Part shown: piece after piece, positions 1 to 7,854 of the stretch
Layout: every line of letters begins with the position of its first letter
Numbering within the stretch: position 1 is the stretch's first letter
Assembly (NCBI GenBank): GCA_964602595.1
Contig: CAZRRO010000003.1
Location: 1-64,000 of the forward strand
Direction of reading: 5' to 3'
DNA length: 64,000 nt
Source of the DNA: CAIWAH01 sp964602595
Lineage (GTDB): Bacteria > Verrucomicrobiota > Verrucomicrobiia > Limisphaerales > UBA9464
Program-made: the position numbers and the translations under genes
Notes under the pieces: generated by a model
The model's input: only the letters and a program-made list of their open reading frames with translations
Databases searched by the model: none
What the model was told of the DNA's origin: nothing

Positions 1-2
1 CG

Positions 3-143
3 CTGGCGCGGCAACTGGCGATCGACCTGTGGCGGTGGCGCACCGGGCGATGCACGGCCGCCGAACTCGGCTGGCTCCTCGCCGAACCCGGGGAAAGCAC
101 CCCGGAGGAGACCGCCGAGACCCAGGCCGAACCCGTGGCCTGA
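3..143 (+). CDS. IS110/IS1111-family transposase, C-terminal fragment
   Basis: An open frame runs in from the window edge and ends at TGA 141-143. The readable part begins LARQLAIDLWRWRTG and continues to TAAELGWLL, then an acidic Glu/Thr-rich tail. The pattern of an Arg-Gln/Lys-Leu stretch, Leu-Trp-Arg and Thr-Gly near the end is typical of the C-terminal Transposase_20 region of the IS110 family, whose DEDD/Ser enzymes are RNA-guided recombinases. The catalytic DEDD domain lies outside the window. The frame is missing its start only because the window begins here; nothing shows that the gene itself is broken. Confidence 0.6.
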   Translation: MARQLAIDLWRWRTGRCTAAELGWLLAEPGESTPEETAETQAEPVA

Positions 144-195
144 ACCTTCCCCCCGTTAACCTCCGAGAGGACTGAATTTCGTGAACCGACTTGGA

Positions 196-370
196 CCGCA
201 GGGTGGTGGACTGTCCGGCGCTGCAGGTGGGGCTCTGGTGAGCTTCCTTCGTTAGATGGGGCGTCCACCCCCTGCGGCCTTCCCGCCGTCAGGCAAGACA
301 TACTGGGCTCGGTTGGCGATGCCCGAATAGGAGCTGGTGACCGGGACCCCGGGCACGCTCAGGGAAGGCC
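196..370 (+). ncRNA. candidate seekRNA/bridge RNA of the insertion sequence
   Basis: The non-coding DNA after the transposase can fold into long stems. CCGCAGGG plus TGGTGGAC (196-211) pairs almost perfectly with GTCCACCCCCTGCGG (263-277), enclosing a 51-base loop. GGCCTTCCC (276-284) pairs perfectly with GGGAAGGCC (362-370). IS1111-type elements carry their guide RNA downstream of the transposase, and these RNAs have internal loops that recognise target and donor. Position and structure fit; no loop-to-target match was demonstrated, and transcription is unproven. Exact ends are unknown. Confidence 0.35.
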
Positions 371-624
371 GGCCCTGTGAACGGGACGGGCACACGGAAA
401 CAGACCGGAAAGGAAACCAGAGACCGACGAGGAGGAAGAACCGTGGAACGGAAGCCCGGCGGCGAACCCCGCCGGCGGCTGGGCCTTGGCCCGACCGCCA
501 GGGCGCCCGGCTCCGGGCGCGCCCGCGCCCTGCGCGGGGCTTACCTCAGGGCAAACAACCGAAGAAAGTAACGCCCAGACCCCGCGGCGCATTGACAACC
601 CTCATAGGGGCGCTGCAGCGCATG

Positions 625-633
625 GTTAGGTGC
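625..633 (-). other. attC-type core site (GCACCTAAC on minus strand)
   Basis: On the minus strand ACCTAAC fits the integron simple site RYYYAAC and lies six bases after the stop codon of the cassette gene (639-971). It is followed by CATGCGCTGCAGCG, which contains a perfect palindrome, before the insertion-sequence DNA. This is the usual start of an attC recombination site at the 3' end of a gene cassette. The matching GTTRRRY half on the far side is not visible and may have been separated by the insertion sequence. Confidence 0.5.
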
Positions 634-638
634 GTCGT

Positions 639-971
639 TCATGTCTTCCCAAGTAGCTGCCACCGAAACGTGATACGCTGTGGTGTGAGGTAATCGCGTG
701 TGATGATGTCCATGAACTGCTGCTCTCGCGCCGTCGGCGCGAAGTCCGTGCGCAACTCAAAGCGTATCGGCTTGCCGGTCATTGCTGGATAATCCTCTCG
801 CAACTGACCATCGAGCGCGTAGGTCAGGTAAGTGCTGAACTTCTGCTGCAACTCCGGGAGTAGCTCGCCCCGGTCTCCCCAATTGCGCACCTCGACCATG
901 CACAGAATCACCGAGTCTGTCTTCGGGTCGTGAACCACGAGGTCAATGACGCTGGTGTCTTGGACGGGCAT
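639..971 (-). CDS. integron-cassette protein, probable DUF6572 family
   Basis: A 110-residue protein starts at ATG 971; GTG 977 would add two residues and overlap the core site. It is soluble, with no signal peptide or membrane segment. Hydrophobic IDLVVHDPKTDSVIL is followed by EVRNWGD, then a helical LQQKFSTYLTYALDGQL and DYP. This order resembles small DUF6572 proteins; the assignment is from memory of the pattern and moderate at best. The stop lies six bases before ACCTAAC and the start three bases after GTTAGGTGC plus TT, the tight packing expected of a gene cassette. Base composition is visibly less GC-rich than the flanking genes, consistent with transfer. Function unknown. Confidence 0.6.
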   Translation of the reverse strand: MPVQDTSVIDLVVHDPKTDSVILCMVEVRNWGDRGELLPELQQKFSTYLTYALDGQLREDYPAMTGKPIRFELRTDFAPTAREQQFMDIITRDYLTPQRITFRWQLLGKT

Positions 972-973
972 AA

Positions 974-982
974 GCACCTAAC
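974..982 (-). other. integron core site (GTTAGGTGC on minus strand)
   Basis: GTTAGGT on the minus strand fits GTTRRRY, the crossover core that precedes a cassette gene. The gene's ATG (971) follows almost at once. The preceding DNA on the same strand (983-1060) contains GGCGTCGCTCAATAAC but no well-matched RYYYAAC partner with complementary arms, so it is unclear whether this is the end of another attC, a degraded attC or an attI-like site. No integrase gene is in the window. Confidence 0.5.
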
Positions 983-1110
983 ATTGTTATTGAGCGACGC
1001 CACAGCGCAGCCCATCTCGGCTTCACTCAGCGCGACTCCGTTGGTTTCCAATTCGGTTGGAACAGGTTACACACTTTGGCCAGACGATCCCTTCAGCCTA
1101 TCCCACCGGA

Positions 1111-2466
1111 TTAGGTGGTCAGTTGGGCGAGGCGGCCGGTGCTGTCGCCGAAGCGTTCCTGGTGGGCGCCCATGCGGTCGAGCAGGTCCAGGTAGAGGTT
1201 GGCCAGCGGGGTGTCCTTGGCGTAACGCACGTGGCGGCCGGGCGCCAGGGTGCCGCCGCCGCGGCCGGCGAGGAGGATGGGCAGGTCGTGGTGGGCGTGC
1301 TGGTTGCCATCGGCTAGGCCGGAGCCATACATGACCATGCTGCTGTCGAGCAGCGTGCCGGTGCCGTCGGGGGTTTCCTTGAGGCGCCGGAGGAAGTAGG
1401 CGAATTGCTCGACGTGGAAGCGGTTGATCTGCGCGATCTTGGCTTTCTTCTCGGGATTGTTCTGGTGGTGGGACAGGTCGTGGTGGCCGTCGCGGACACC
1501 GATCTGCGGATAGGCGAGGTTGCTGCCGTCGTGGGCCACGACAAAGGTGGAGATGCGCGTGGTGTCGGTCTGGAAGGCGAGCACGAGCAGGTCATACATC
1601 AGCCGGATGTGGGCCTGGCGGTCGCCGCTGACTTCCTCGATGAACTTGTCCTTGGGCAGGCCCACAGAGTCCTTCTCGGTGCGTTCGATGCGGCGTTCGA
1701 GGTCGCGGACGGAGGAGAGGTATTCGTCGAGTTTGCGGCGGTCGGAGGAGCCGAGCTTGGGGGACAACTGGCGGGCGTCCTCACTCACGAAGTCGAGTAT
1801 GCTCTTGCGCTGGGCGGTGCGGCGGGCGCGGGCCTCGGCGGTGAGTCCGGAATCGGCGCTGGAGAACAGGCGTTCGAAGGCCTGGCGGGGATTGGTCTCC
1901 GGCGGCATGGGCGCGGTGGGGGTGCGCCAGGAGATGTTGAAGGAGTAGGCGCAGGAGTAGCCGGAGTCGCAGTTGCCGGAGATCTGGCCGCGGTCGCAGC
2001 CGAGTTCGAGCGAACGGAGCGCGGTGAGGTCGCCGACCTTGTGGGCGGCCACCTGGTCGACTGAGACGCCGACACGAATGTCCGCACCAGCCGTCTTGCG
2101 GGGCTGGGAGGCGGTGAGGAAGGAGGAGGCCGCGCGGGCGTGGTCGCCGGCGCCGTCACCGTTGGCACGTCCCTTGTCGAGGGCGAGGCCGCTGAGGACG
2201 AGCAGGTCTTTCCGATAGTCCGCGAGCGGCTGGAGCGTGGCCGGCAGGGTGAAGTCGGCGCCGAGTTCCGGGGGTGTCCAGTTGGCCATGTCGGCTCCGT
2301 TGGGCACGTAAACGAAGGCCATCCGGCGTGGCTGGGCGGCGACGGTCGCGGCCAAGGCCCGCGTGGGCACCAGCGATTCGAGGAAAGGCAGGGCCATGAC
2401 GGTGCCGAGACCCCGGAGGAAAGTCCTCCGGCCGAGATGCAGGGACGGGTGCTGGTTCATGCGCAT
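1111..2466 (-). CDS. DUF1552 secreted protein, Tat signal
   Basis: A 451-residue protein of the DUF1552 family, which is abundant in Verrucomicrobiota and Planctomycetota. The N terminus has a twin-arginine signal (GRRTFLRGLG) followed by a hydrophobic stretch to about residue 40, so export in the folded state is expected. Recognisable family segments are the FVYVPNGADMANWTP region near 50-65, LVLSGLALDKG, and the SVDQVAAHKVG/LELGCDRG block. DUF1552 genes normally sit next to a DUF1592-type haem protein; here the neighbour on one side is an integron cassette and on the other a divergent barrel gene, and the window's only DUF1592 gene is 14 kb away. Biochemical role is not established. Confidence 0.88.
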   Translation of the reverse strand: MRMNQHPSLHLGRRTFLRGLGTVMALPFLESLVPTRALAATVAAQPRRMAFVYVPNGADMANWTPPELGADFTLPATLQPLADYRKDLLVLSGLALDKGRANGDGAGDHARAASSFLTASQPRKTAGADIRVGVSVDQVAAHKVGDLTALRSLELGCDRGQISGNCDSGYSCAYSFNISWRTPTAPMPPETNPRQAFERLFSSADSGLTAEARARRTAQRKSILDFVSEDARQLSPKLGSSDRRKLDEYLSSVRDLERRIERTEKDSVGLPKDKFIEEVSGDRQAHIRLMYDLLVLAFQTDTTRISTFVVAHDGSNLAYPQIGVRDGHHDLSHHQNNPEKKAKIAQINRFHVEQFAYFLRRLKETPDGTGTLLDSSMVMYGSGLADGNQHAHHDLPILLAGRGGGTLAPGRHVRYAKDTPLANLYLDLLDRMGAHQERFGDSTGRLAQLTT

Positions 2467-2514
2467 GGCTTTTCTCCGATGAAATTACGCACACGTGCAT
2501 TCATGACAAGTCGG

Positions 2515-2531
2515 CAGACTGGGAAAGTCTG
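2515..2531. repeat. solitary small hairpin (CAGACT / AGTCTG)
   Basis: CAGACT, a five-base loop GGGAA, and AGTCTG form a 6-bp hairpin in the 142-base gap between divergent genes. The stem matches part of one hairpin in the family E repeat at 13361 (CAGACT...AGTCTG). No inverted partner arm is visible, so it is either a decayed copy or chance. Confidence 0.3.
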
Positions 2532-2608
2532 TGGAGCCGGCGGCACGCTAGGGCTGCCCCGACCTGGCGGCGATTATCGGCTTGCGGCGGCCGGCGGGCG
2601 ACGGCGCA

Positions 2609-3856
2609 ATGAGAGGCGTGCGAAACGGTTTGTTGCTGCTGGCGATCGGGTGGGTCCTGGGCCGGGCGTGGGCCCAGATTGATCCGGTGAGCCGCCAGCT
2701 GTTCCAGTTCGGGCTGAATCTGCCGGTGGAGGGCAAGAGCCCGCTGTCGGCCTACGCGTTCTACTACGACAACCACCCGGGATTCATCCGGACCAACCTG
2801 GCCCTGCGGCTCGCGGTGGCCCCGGTTTACCTCGATGCCGAACTGGGCATCCGCGGCGCGCTCGGTGAGCATACCGACTTGGGGCTCGGCGTGGCCGGCG
2901 GCGGTTTTGCCGACAGCTATTTCGAGCTCCGCGACGGGCGCTTCCGAGAGGGCGAATCCTTCACGGGCCACGCGGCCGACCTGAGCGTCTCGGTGTATCA
3001 TCTGTTCAATCCCACCCCGGGCGGGCGAACCCCGCAGTCGTTGGCGGAAGTGCCGTTGCAGGCGCTGCTGCGGATTTCGCCGCACTACTCGTGGTTCATC
3101 CGGGACAAGGACACCGACGCGGCGTTTGCGGTGCCGACTGACCTGGGGGCGTGGTCGGTCCGGGCCGGCCTGCGCTGGGGCGGCCGTGAACCGTTGCTGG
3201 TCGCGGACCGCGCGGTGGAGCTGTCGCTGTGGTATGAGGGGCTGTTCCGCGTGAACCCGAACGAATACGGCTTCAACGGGGATCGCGCCCTGAACGAGCG
3301 GGCCCACCTGTTCTGGGGCCGGGCGCTCGTGGCGTATTCCTTCACCAATTCGCACCAGACCTTCGAGCTGAGCACGACGGCCGGGGCGGCGCTGGAAGCG
3401 GACCGTTTCAGCGCCTTCCGCGTGGGCGGCGCATTGCCGCTGGCCGGCGAATTTCCGCTGATGGTGCCGGGCTATTTCTTCCAGGAATTCTCGGCCCGCC
3501 GGTTCGCGCTGCTGTCCGGGACCCACCTGGTCGGCGTGCCGCCGGTCGAGAACTGGTCCGTGATGTTCAATGGTTCGGTGGCGGCGCTGGACCATTTGCC
3601 GGGGGTGGATTTTGACCGGGACTGGGTGTCGGGCGTGGGCGGGGGGATCGTTTACCGAAGTCCGTCCGGGACCTGGCAAATCGCCGGGGCCTACGGGCAT
3701 GGCTTCCAGGGGAAACGCTCGACGGGCCGCGGCGCGAATGCGGTGAGCCTGCTGGTGCAGGCCGACATGGAGCGCACCAGCGAGCAATTGCAGCGGGTGT
3801 GGCAGCGGATCGGGCCGCCAACCCTGCAGGGTTTGCAGGGATTGTTCCGCCGGTGA
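2609..3856 (+). CDS. outer-membrane beta-barrel protein of unknown role
   Basis: A 415-residue protein with a cleavable signal peptide (MRGVRNGLLLLAIGWVLG, ending AWAQ), which is why ATG 2609 is preferred over the earlier in-frame start at 2582. The rest alternates polar and hydrophobic/aromatic residues in many short strands (VAPVYLDAELGIRG, ADLSVSVYHLF, VELSLWYEGLF, GIVYRSPSGTWQIAGAYG), the pattern of a transmembrane barrel. It ends in a basic tail and has no terminal Phe signature. No named family is recognised. It is transcribed alone, divergent from the DUF1552 gene. Confidence 0.7.
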   Translation: MRGVRNGLLLLAIGWVLGRAWAQIDPVSRQLFQFGLNLPVEGKSPLSAYAFYYDNHPGFIRTNLALRLAVAPVYLDAELGIRGALGEHTDLGLGVAGGGFADSYFELRDGRFREGESFTGHAADLSVSVYHLFNPTPGGRTPQSLAEVPLQALLRISPHYSWFIRDKDTDAAFAVPTDLGAWSVRAGLRWGGREPLLVADRAVELSLWYEGLFRVNPNEYGFNGDRALNERAHLFWGRALVAYSFTNSHQTFELSTTAGAALEADRFSAFRVGGALPLAGEFPLMVPGYFFQEFSARRFALLSGTHLVGVPPVENWSVMFNGSVAALDHLPGVDFDRDWVSGVGGGIVYRSPSGTWQIAGAYGHGFQGKRSTGRGANAVSLLVQADMERTSEQLQRVWQRIGPPTLQGLQGLFRR

Positions 3857-3971
3857 GGCGACGGCCGTTCGTCGGCCAAGGTTTCGCGGCGGACCGCCGG
3901 CGCGCCGGTGACCAAACGTTGACCGAACGACCCATTGCCCTGCGGACCGGGCTTGTGCATCCTGCGCGCAG

Positions 3972-6083
3972 TTGCACGGCTCCACACAAGCCTTGTCGCC
4001 GAAACCCACCGCTCTGGTTTGCCGTTTCGGTGGCCTGGGGGCGGTGCTTCTGGTGTCCGCTAAGGTCCACTCCGCCGATTGGTCAGTCATTCGCTGGGGT
4101 GCCGAACAGGGACTCCCTTCCGCCCAAGTTACCGCGCTGGGCCAAACCGCCGACCAATTCCTCTGGGTGGGCTCGACCGCGGGGCTCAGCCGCTTCGACG
4201 GCCAGCGTTTCGTCCACTTCGGTCGGGACCAATTCGCCGGCGCCCCCGCGACGTTTGCCCCGTTGGCCTTGGCCGGCACCGGCGGGACCAACTTCTGGGT
4301 GGCCTCGGCTGAAGGCGTCTACCGCCGCACGGAACAGGGCTTTGTCCGGCTGGAGTTCAACAATGCCGACGAGGCGGCGCCGATCCGAACCCTCGCTGCC
4401 CGGCAGGCCGGCGGCCGGGAGGCGCGCTTTGCGAGCCCGGTGTGGGTGGGAACGGACCGGGGCGCGTATGAGATTTACAAGGGCGCGCTGAAGCCCGTCT
4501 GGAAAGGCCGGGCGGAACCCGCGCTCCAGCTCGCCGAAAGCGCGGTCGGACTGGGGATGGCCACCAAGGACGCCGTGTGGCTGTATCGGCCGGATGCCTC
4601 GTGGCACCAGCTCGCGGCCGTGACCAATGGCGCCCCGGGTTGCCCGCCTGCCCTGACGGCAACTGATGGCGTCCTGTGGTTCGCCGGTCCCGCCGGCGCC
4701 GGCCAACAGGTCGGTCACCAGACGCCCAAGTTTGTCCCGCTGCGGTCGGTCGAACCTGGCTGCTATCGTTTCGTCGCGGGGAGCCCGAATGGTGTCCGCT
4801 GGCTGGTGGAGGCGGACGCCGGGCTGCTTCGGCGTGACACCAACGGCGTGGAACGGATCCCGGGAACCGCCCGGACGGACATTGGTCCCATCACCGCGCT
4901 TTCCGTCGATTCGGCGGACCGGGTCTGGCTCGGCACGACCAACGGGCTGCTTTGCGTCCAGCCCGCGCGCCAGATTGCCGGCGAACCGCCTGCGGTCCGG
5001 CTGGAGTCCATCCGGTGGGCCGGCGGCGAGATTGCCCTGTCCCCCGAAGGCAACCAACTGCTTCGCCAGCCGGCGAAGACCGCGGGCGAAATCAGCGTCC
5101 GCTTTGCGGCTCCGCTGCGGCTTGCCGGGGACGGCGTCCGTTTCGCGCACCGCCTTTCCGGCCACGGCGACGACGCCTGGCACGAAACCGAGGTTCCCGC
5201 GGCCGCCTACCGGGACTTGGCGCCCGGCCAATACATCTTTGAGGTCCGCGCCCAGGCCGCCCGCGGCGCCTGGAGTCCGTCCCGCACGCTGGTGTTCGAG
5301 CTGGAACCCGGCTTCCTCGGCTCGTCCGCCTTTCGCGTGCTGGTCGCGATCATGGGCAGCGGCGTGCTGGCCGCCACCGCCTGGTGGCGTCTGCGGTGGC
5401 GTCAGCGTCACGCCCCGCGCCGACGCAACACCCTGCTTTCCTCCGAGCGGGAACGCATCGCCCGCGACCTCCACGACGACATCGGCTCCCAGCTCACCGC
5501 CCTGGCCCTGCAGGCCGAACTGCTGCTCCGGCGGGCCGATCCGGCCATCGCCGAGGAACTCGAAAAGATCGCCCTCCAGGCCCGCGGCGCCGCCGGCCGC
5601 ATGAGCGAGATCGTCTGGGAACTCAATCCGGCCTGCGACACGGTCGCCAGCTTCGGCCATTTCCTCGCCGCCCACACCGAACAGTGGGCGCAGCTGACCG
5701 GCACCCGGTTCAAGGTTGAGATTCCCCCGGAACTGCCCGCGGATCCCATGTCGCCCAGCGCCCGGCGGCACCTCTCGCTCGTGATCCAGGAAGCCCTGGC
5801 GAATGTGGCCAAACACGCCGGCGCCACGGAGGCCAAGCTCGTCGTCCGCTACGGTCCCGACCAGCTGTTCCTCAGCGTCCAGGACAACGGCCGGGGCTTC
5901 GACCCCGCCGAGACCGAGGCCACGCCGGTGGGCCAGTCCAAGAATGGCATCCGCAACCAGCGCAGCCGCATCGCGGAACTCGGCGGCACGATCGAACTGC
6001 GTAGCCGCTTCGGCGGCGGCACCCGGCTGGACGTCACCGTGCCGCTGGAGGCGTTGTCCCGCGAAGAACGGCAGGCGGGTTAG
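3972..6083 (+). CDS. two-component sensor: beta-propeller + DesK-type histidine kinase
   Basis: A 703-residue hybrid sensor lacking a receiver. A signal peptide or anchor covers about residues 15-35. Two-component-regulator propeller repeats follow (WGAEQGLPSAQVTALGQ, then LWVGSTAGLSRFDG, VWLGTTNGLLCV), then a Y_Y_Y domain, one membrane segment near residue 450-465, and a HisKA_3 dimerisation domain with phospho-acceptor His501 (ARDLHDDIGSQL). The C-terminal HATPase has an N box (EALANVAKHAG) and G box (DNGRGFDP). Such periplasmic propellers commonly sense carbohydrate. Start is TTG 3972; a later start is possible because the first 15 residues are not signal-like. The cognate LuxR-type regulator expected for HisKA_3 kinases is not adjacent. 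Confidence 0.85.
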   Translation: MHGSTQALSPKPTALVCRFGGLGAVLLVSAKVHSADWSVIRWGAEQGLPSAQVTALGQTADQFLWVGSTAGLSRFDGQRFVHFGRDQFAGAPATFAPLALAGTGGTNFWVASAEGVYRRTEQGFVRLEFNNADEAAPIRTLAARQAGGREARFASPVWVGTDRGAYEIYKGALKPVWKGRAEPALQLAESAVGLGMATKDAVWLYRPDASWHQLAAVTNGAPGCPPALTATDGVLWFAGPAGAGQQVGHQTPKFVPLRSVEPGCYRFVAGSPNGVRWLVEADAGLLRRDTNGVERIPGTARTDIGPITALSVDSADRVWLGTTNGLLCVQPARQIAGEPPAVRLESIRWAGGEIALSPEGNQLLRQPAKTAGEISVRFAAPLRLAGDGVRFAHRLSGHGDDAWHETEVPAAAYRDLAPGQYIFEVRAQAARGAWSPSRTLVFELEPGFLGSSAFRVLVAIMGSGVLAATAWWRLRWRQRHAPRRRNTLLSSERERIARDLHDDIGSQLTALALQAELLLRRADPAIAEELEKIALQARGAAGRMSEIVWELNPACDTVASFGHFLAAHTEQWAQLTGTRFKVEIPPELPADPMSPSARRHLSLVIQEALANVAKHAGATEAKLVVRYGPDQLFLSVQDNGRGFDPAETEATPVGQSKNGIRNQRSRIAELGGTIELRSRFGGGTRLDVTVPLEALSREERQAG

Positions 6084-6230
6084 AGTGCTGCCGGCACCTT
6101 GCCGGCAGAGCCCCAAGTCGGCCGGTCACCGACGGGCAGTGGAATTTACCAGTCACGTCCGAAGCTCGCGGACATCCCCAACCGTCGCCGCGCCAGTTGC
6201 CTGGGCTCTGCCGGCAGGAGCTGGCAGCAC
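6084..6230. repeat. inverted hairpin repeat, family A copy 1
   Basis: Two arms lie in inverted orientation between the kinase and the ROK gene. The left arm (6084-6112) contains stem CTGCCGGC, loop ACCTT, GCCGGCAG; the right arm (6203-6230) contains CTGCCGGC, loop AGGA, GCTGGCAG with one G-T pair. Outside the stems GTGCTG/CAGCAC and AGAGCCC/GGGCTCT also match between arms. The same family recurs at 24136-24315. The intervening 90 bases show no gene. Confidence 0.8.
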
Positions 6231-6298
6231 ATTGGCGTCGCCCGCCCCATTCCCGGCACTTGCCGACGGGCGCCCGGATTCGCAGCCTTGCCGCCCGC

Positions 6299-7693
6299 AT
6301 GAGTTCGCTTGCCCCGTTCCTCGTCCCACCCCGCTTGGTCCCTGAGCTGGACCCGGGCTTCCGGCCCGCCGCCCTGGCCCACCGCGCCTTTGCCGCGGCG
6401 GCGACCGAACCTGTCACCCTGGCCCTCGAACAGGCCGACGGTTCCGTGTTCCATCATCCGCTCCGCCTCCTTGCCACCACCCATCCGGCCGCGGCGGCGG
6501 CCAATGCCTATTTCGTCGAGCGCTGCGTCAAGTTCCTGCTCTGGGGTTACGGCGGCTGGCGGGTTCACGTCGCCGGCCCCGAGGCCATCGTGACCGCGCT
6601 GCGCGCCCACTATGCCAACGACACCGCCGGCCGGTTTGACTCCGAGATCATCGGTCAGCGTATCTACGACCGGCCCATCGAGATCGTCCACGCGCGGTCC
6701 GCTGCCGACCTTCCGGTGGCTCAGGCGACCACCGCGCCGCTCGGCCGCAACTGGAACGGCTGCCGCATCGGCTTCGACCTCGGCGGCTCTGACCGCAAGG
6801 TCGCCGCGGTCATCGACGGCAAGTGCGTGTTCAGCGAGGAGACCGTGTGGGATCCCTACTTCCAGCCCGACATCAACTACCACCTCGAGGGTGTCCGCGA
6901 TTCCCTGCGCAAGGCGGCGGCGCATCTGCCGCGCGTGGACGGCATCGGCGGTAGCGCGGCGGGCGTTTACGTGAACAACCGGGTGAAGGTCGCCTCGCTG
7001 TTCCGGGGCGTGGCGCCCGACGTGTTCGAGACGCGCGCGAAGGAGCTGTTCGTCGAGCTGCGCCGCGAATGGGGCGGCATCCCGTTCGACGTGGTGAACG
7101 ACGGCGAGGTCACCGCGCTCGCCGCCTCGATGTCGCTCGGCGTCAACTCGGTGCTCGGGCTCGCGATGGGCACCAGCACCGCCGCCGGGTTCGTCAACGC
7201 CGAGGGCAACATCACGTCCTGGCTCAATGAACTGGCCTTCACGCCGTTCGACTACAGCCCGACCGCCCCGCGGGAGGAGTGGTCCAAGGATGTCGGCGTG
7301 GGCGCATCCTACTTCTCACAGCAGGCCGTCGGCCGGTTGCTGGCCCCGGCCGGCATCGAGGCCGACGCCGCGCTGCCGCTGCCGGAAAAGCTCAAGCTGG
7401 TGCAAGCGCTCATGAAGGCCGGCGACCCGCGCGCCGCGAAGATCTACGACACGCTTGGAATCTTCCTCGGCTACGGGCTCGCCCACGCGGCGGAGTTCTA
7501 CGACTTCCGGCACGTTCTGGTGCTGGGCCGCGTCACCACCGGTGCCGGCGGCGACCGCATGCTGGAAGGCGCCCGTAAGGTGCTGGACCTCGAGTTCCCC
7601 GAACTCTCGGCCCGCGTGAAGTTCCAAGTGCCCGACGAGAAGGAGAAACGTCACGGCCAGGCCATCGCGGCGGCGAGCTTGCCGGTGGTCTGA
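6299..7693 (+). CDS. ROK-family sugar kinase-like protein
   Basis: A 464-residue protein with an actin-like ATPase core. A long N-terminal region (1-155) precedes the phosphate-binding motif IGFDLGGSDRKVA (about 158-170). Further family segments are GIGGSAAGVYVNN, FDVVNDGEVTALA and GLAMGTSTAAGFVN, followed by LGYGLAHAAEF and VLVLGRVTTGAGG. ROK proteins are sugar kinases or repressors; there is no DNA-binding domain, so a kinase-like role on a sugar is inferred. The Cys-X-Cys-Gly zinc motif common in ROK enzymes is absent. ATG 6299 is chosen because residues before it come from the repeat-bearing spacer. Length exceeds typical ROK glucokinases (about 300) because of the N-terminal extension. 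Confidence 0.75.
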   Translation: MSSLAPFLVPPRLVPELDPGFRPAALAHRAFAAAATEPVTLALEQADGSVFHHPLRLLATTHPAAAAANAYFVERCVKFLLWGYGGWRVHVAGPEAIVTALRAHYANDTAGRFDSEIIGQRIYDRPIEIVHARSAADLPVAQATTAPLGRNWNGCRIGFDLGGSDRKVAAVIDGKCVFSEETVWDPYFQPDINYHLEGVRDSLRKAAAHLPRVDGIGGSAAGVYVNNRVKVASLFRGVAPDVFETRAKELFVELRREWGGIPFDVVNDGEVTALAASMSLGVNSVLGLAMGTSTAAGFVNAEGNITSWLNELAFTPFDYSPTAPREEWSKDVGVGASYFSQQAVGRLLAPAGIEADAALPLPEKLKLVQALMKAGDPRAAKIYDTLGIFLGYGLAHAAEFYDFRHVLVLGRVTTGAGGDRMLEGARKVLDLEFPELSARVKFQVPDEKEKRHGQAIAAASLPVV

Positions 7694-7763
7694 ACGGCGC
7701 TCGGTGATGGCGTCCAACCCGGCGCACCGGAGGACCGGGTTCGGAGTCGGCTTCGGTGCGGCC

Positions 7764-7845
7764 GGGAGCGCGACTCTCCGAGTCGCGAGTCCTGTTGCTT
7801 TGGGAAGCGAGACCCACCACGCGGCTCAGAGAGCCGCGCCCCTGC
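7764..7845. repeat. inverted hairpin repeat, family B copy 1
   Basis: Two hairpins with 7-bp stems and 3-base loops lie in the gap between convergent genes: GCGACTCTCCGAGTCGC at 7770-7786 and GCGGCTCAGAGAGCCGC at 7821-7837. Flanks GGGAGC and GAGTCC accompany the left hairpin; the right arm read in reverse complement has the same layout (GGGGC before the stem, loop TCT). A C-to-G type stem change (GACTC/GAGTC versus GGCTC/GAGCC) is compensated on both sides. Related copies occur at 26187 and 33819. Position between converging gene ends could also allow a transcription-terminating role. Confidence 0.78.
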
Positions 7846-7854
7846 GGGCCGACA

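Larger units (their letters stand above)
1..610 (+). mobile_element. IS110/IS1111-type insertion sequence, 3' part
   Basis: The window opens inside an insertion sequence. Visible are the last 46 codons of the transposase (ending at 143) and about 460 bases of strongly structured non-coding DNA. The character changes near 600-620, where an attC-like stem (CGCTGCAGCG) followed by GTTAGGT begins. The IS1111-attC group is known to insert into attC sites of integron gene cassettes, which fits this junction. The left end is outside the window, so terminal repeats cannot be compared and the right boundary is an estimate that could be off by tens of bases. Confidence 0.6.
144..638. other. non-coding stretch: IS 3' region and cassette junction
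   Basis: No convincing gene lies here. Open frames present on both strands (for example 337-693 plus and 359-598 minus) are made of Arg/Pro/Gly-rich low-complexity translation, overlap each other and carry no domain. The stretch holds the candidate guide RNA (196-370), further GC-rich hairpins such as GGCGG/CCGCC around 460-480, and the attC-like stem and core at 611-633. Confidence 0.6.

Noticed and set aside
337..693. 118-residue open frame downstream of the transposase
   Set aside because: Arg/Pro/Gly-rich low-complexity translation overlapping an opposite-strand frame and the structured non-coding region; no domain and no plausible start signal.
983..1110. Complete attC or attI site
   Set aside because: GTTAGGT is present at the inner edge, but no well-matched RYYYAAC partner and no integrase gene were found, so only the core is annotated.
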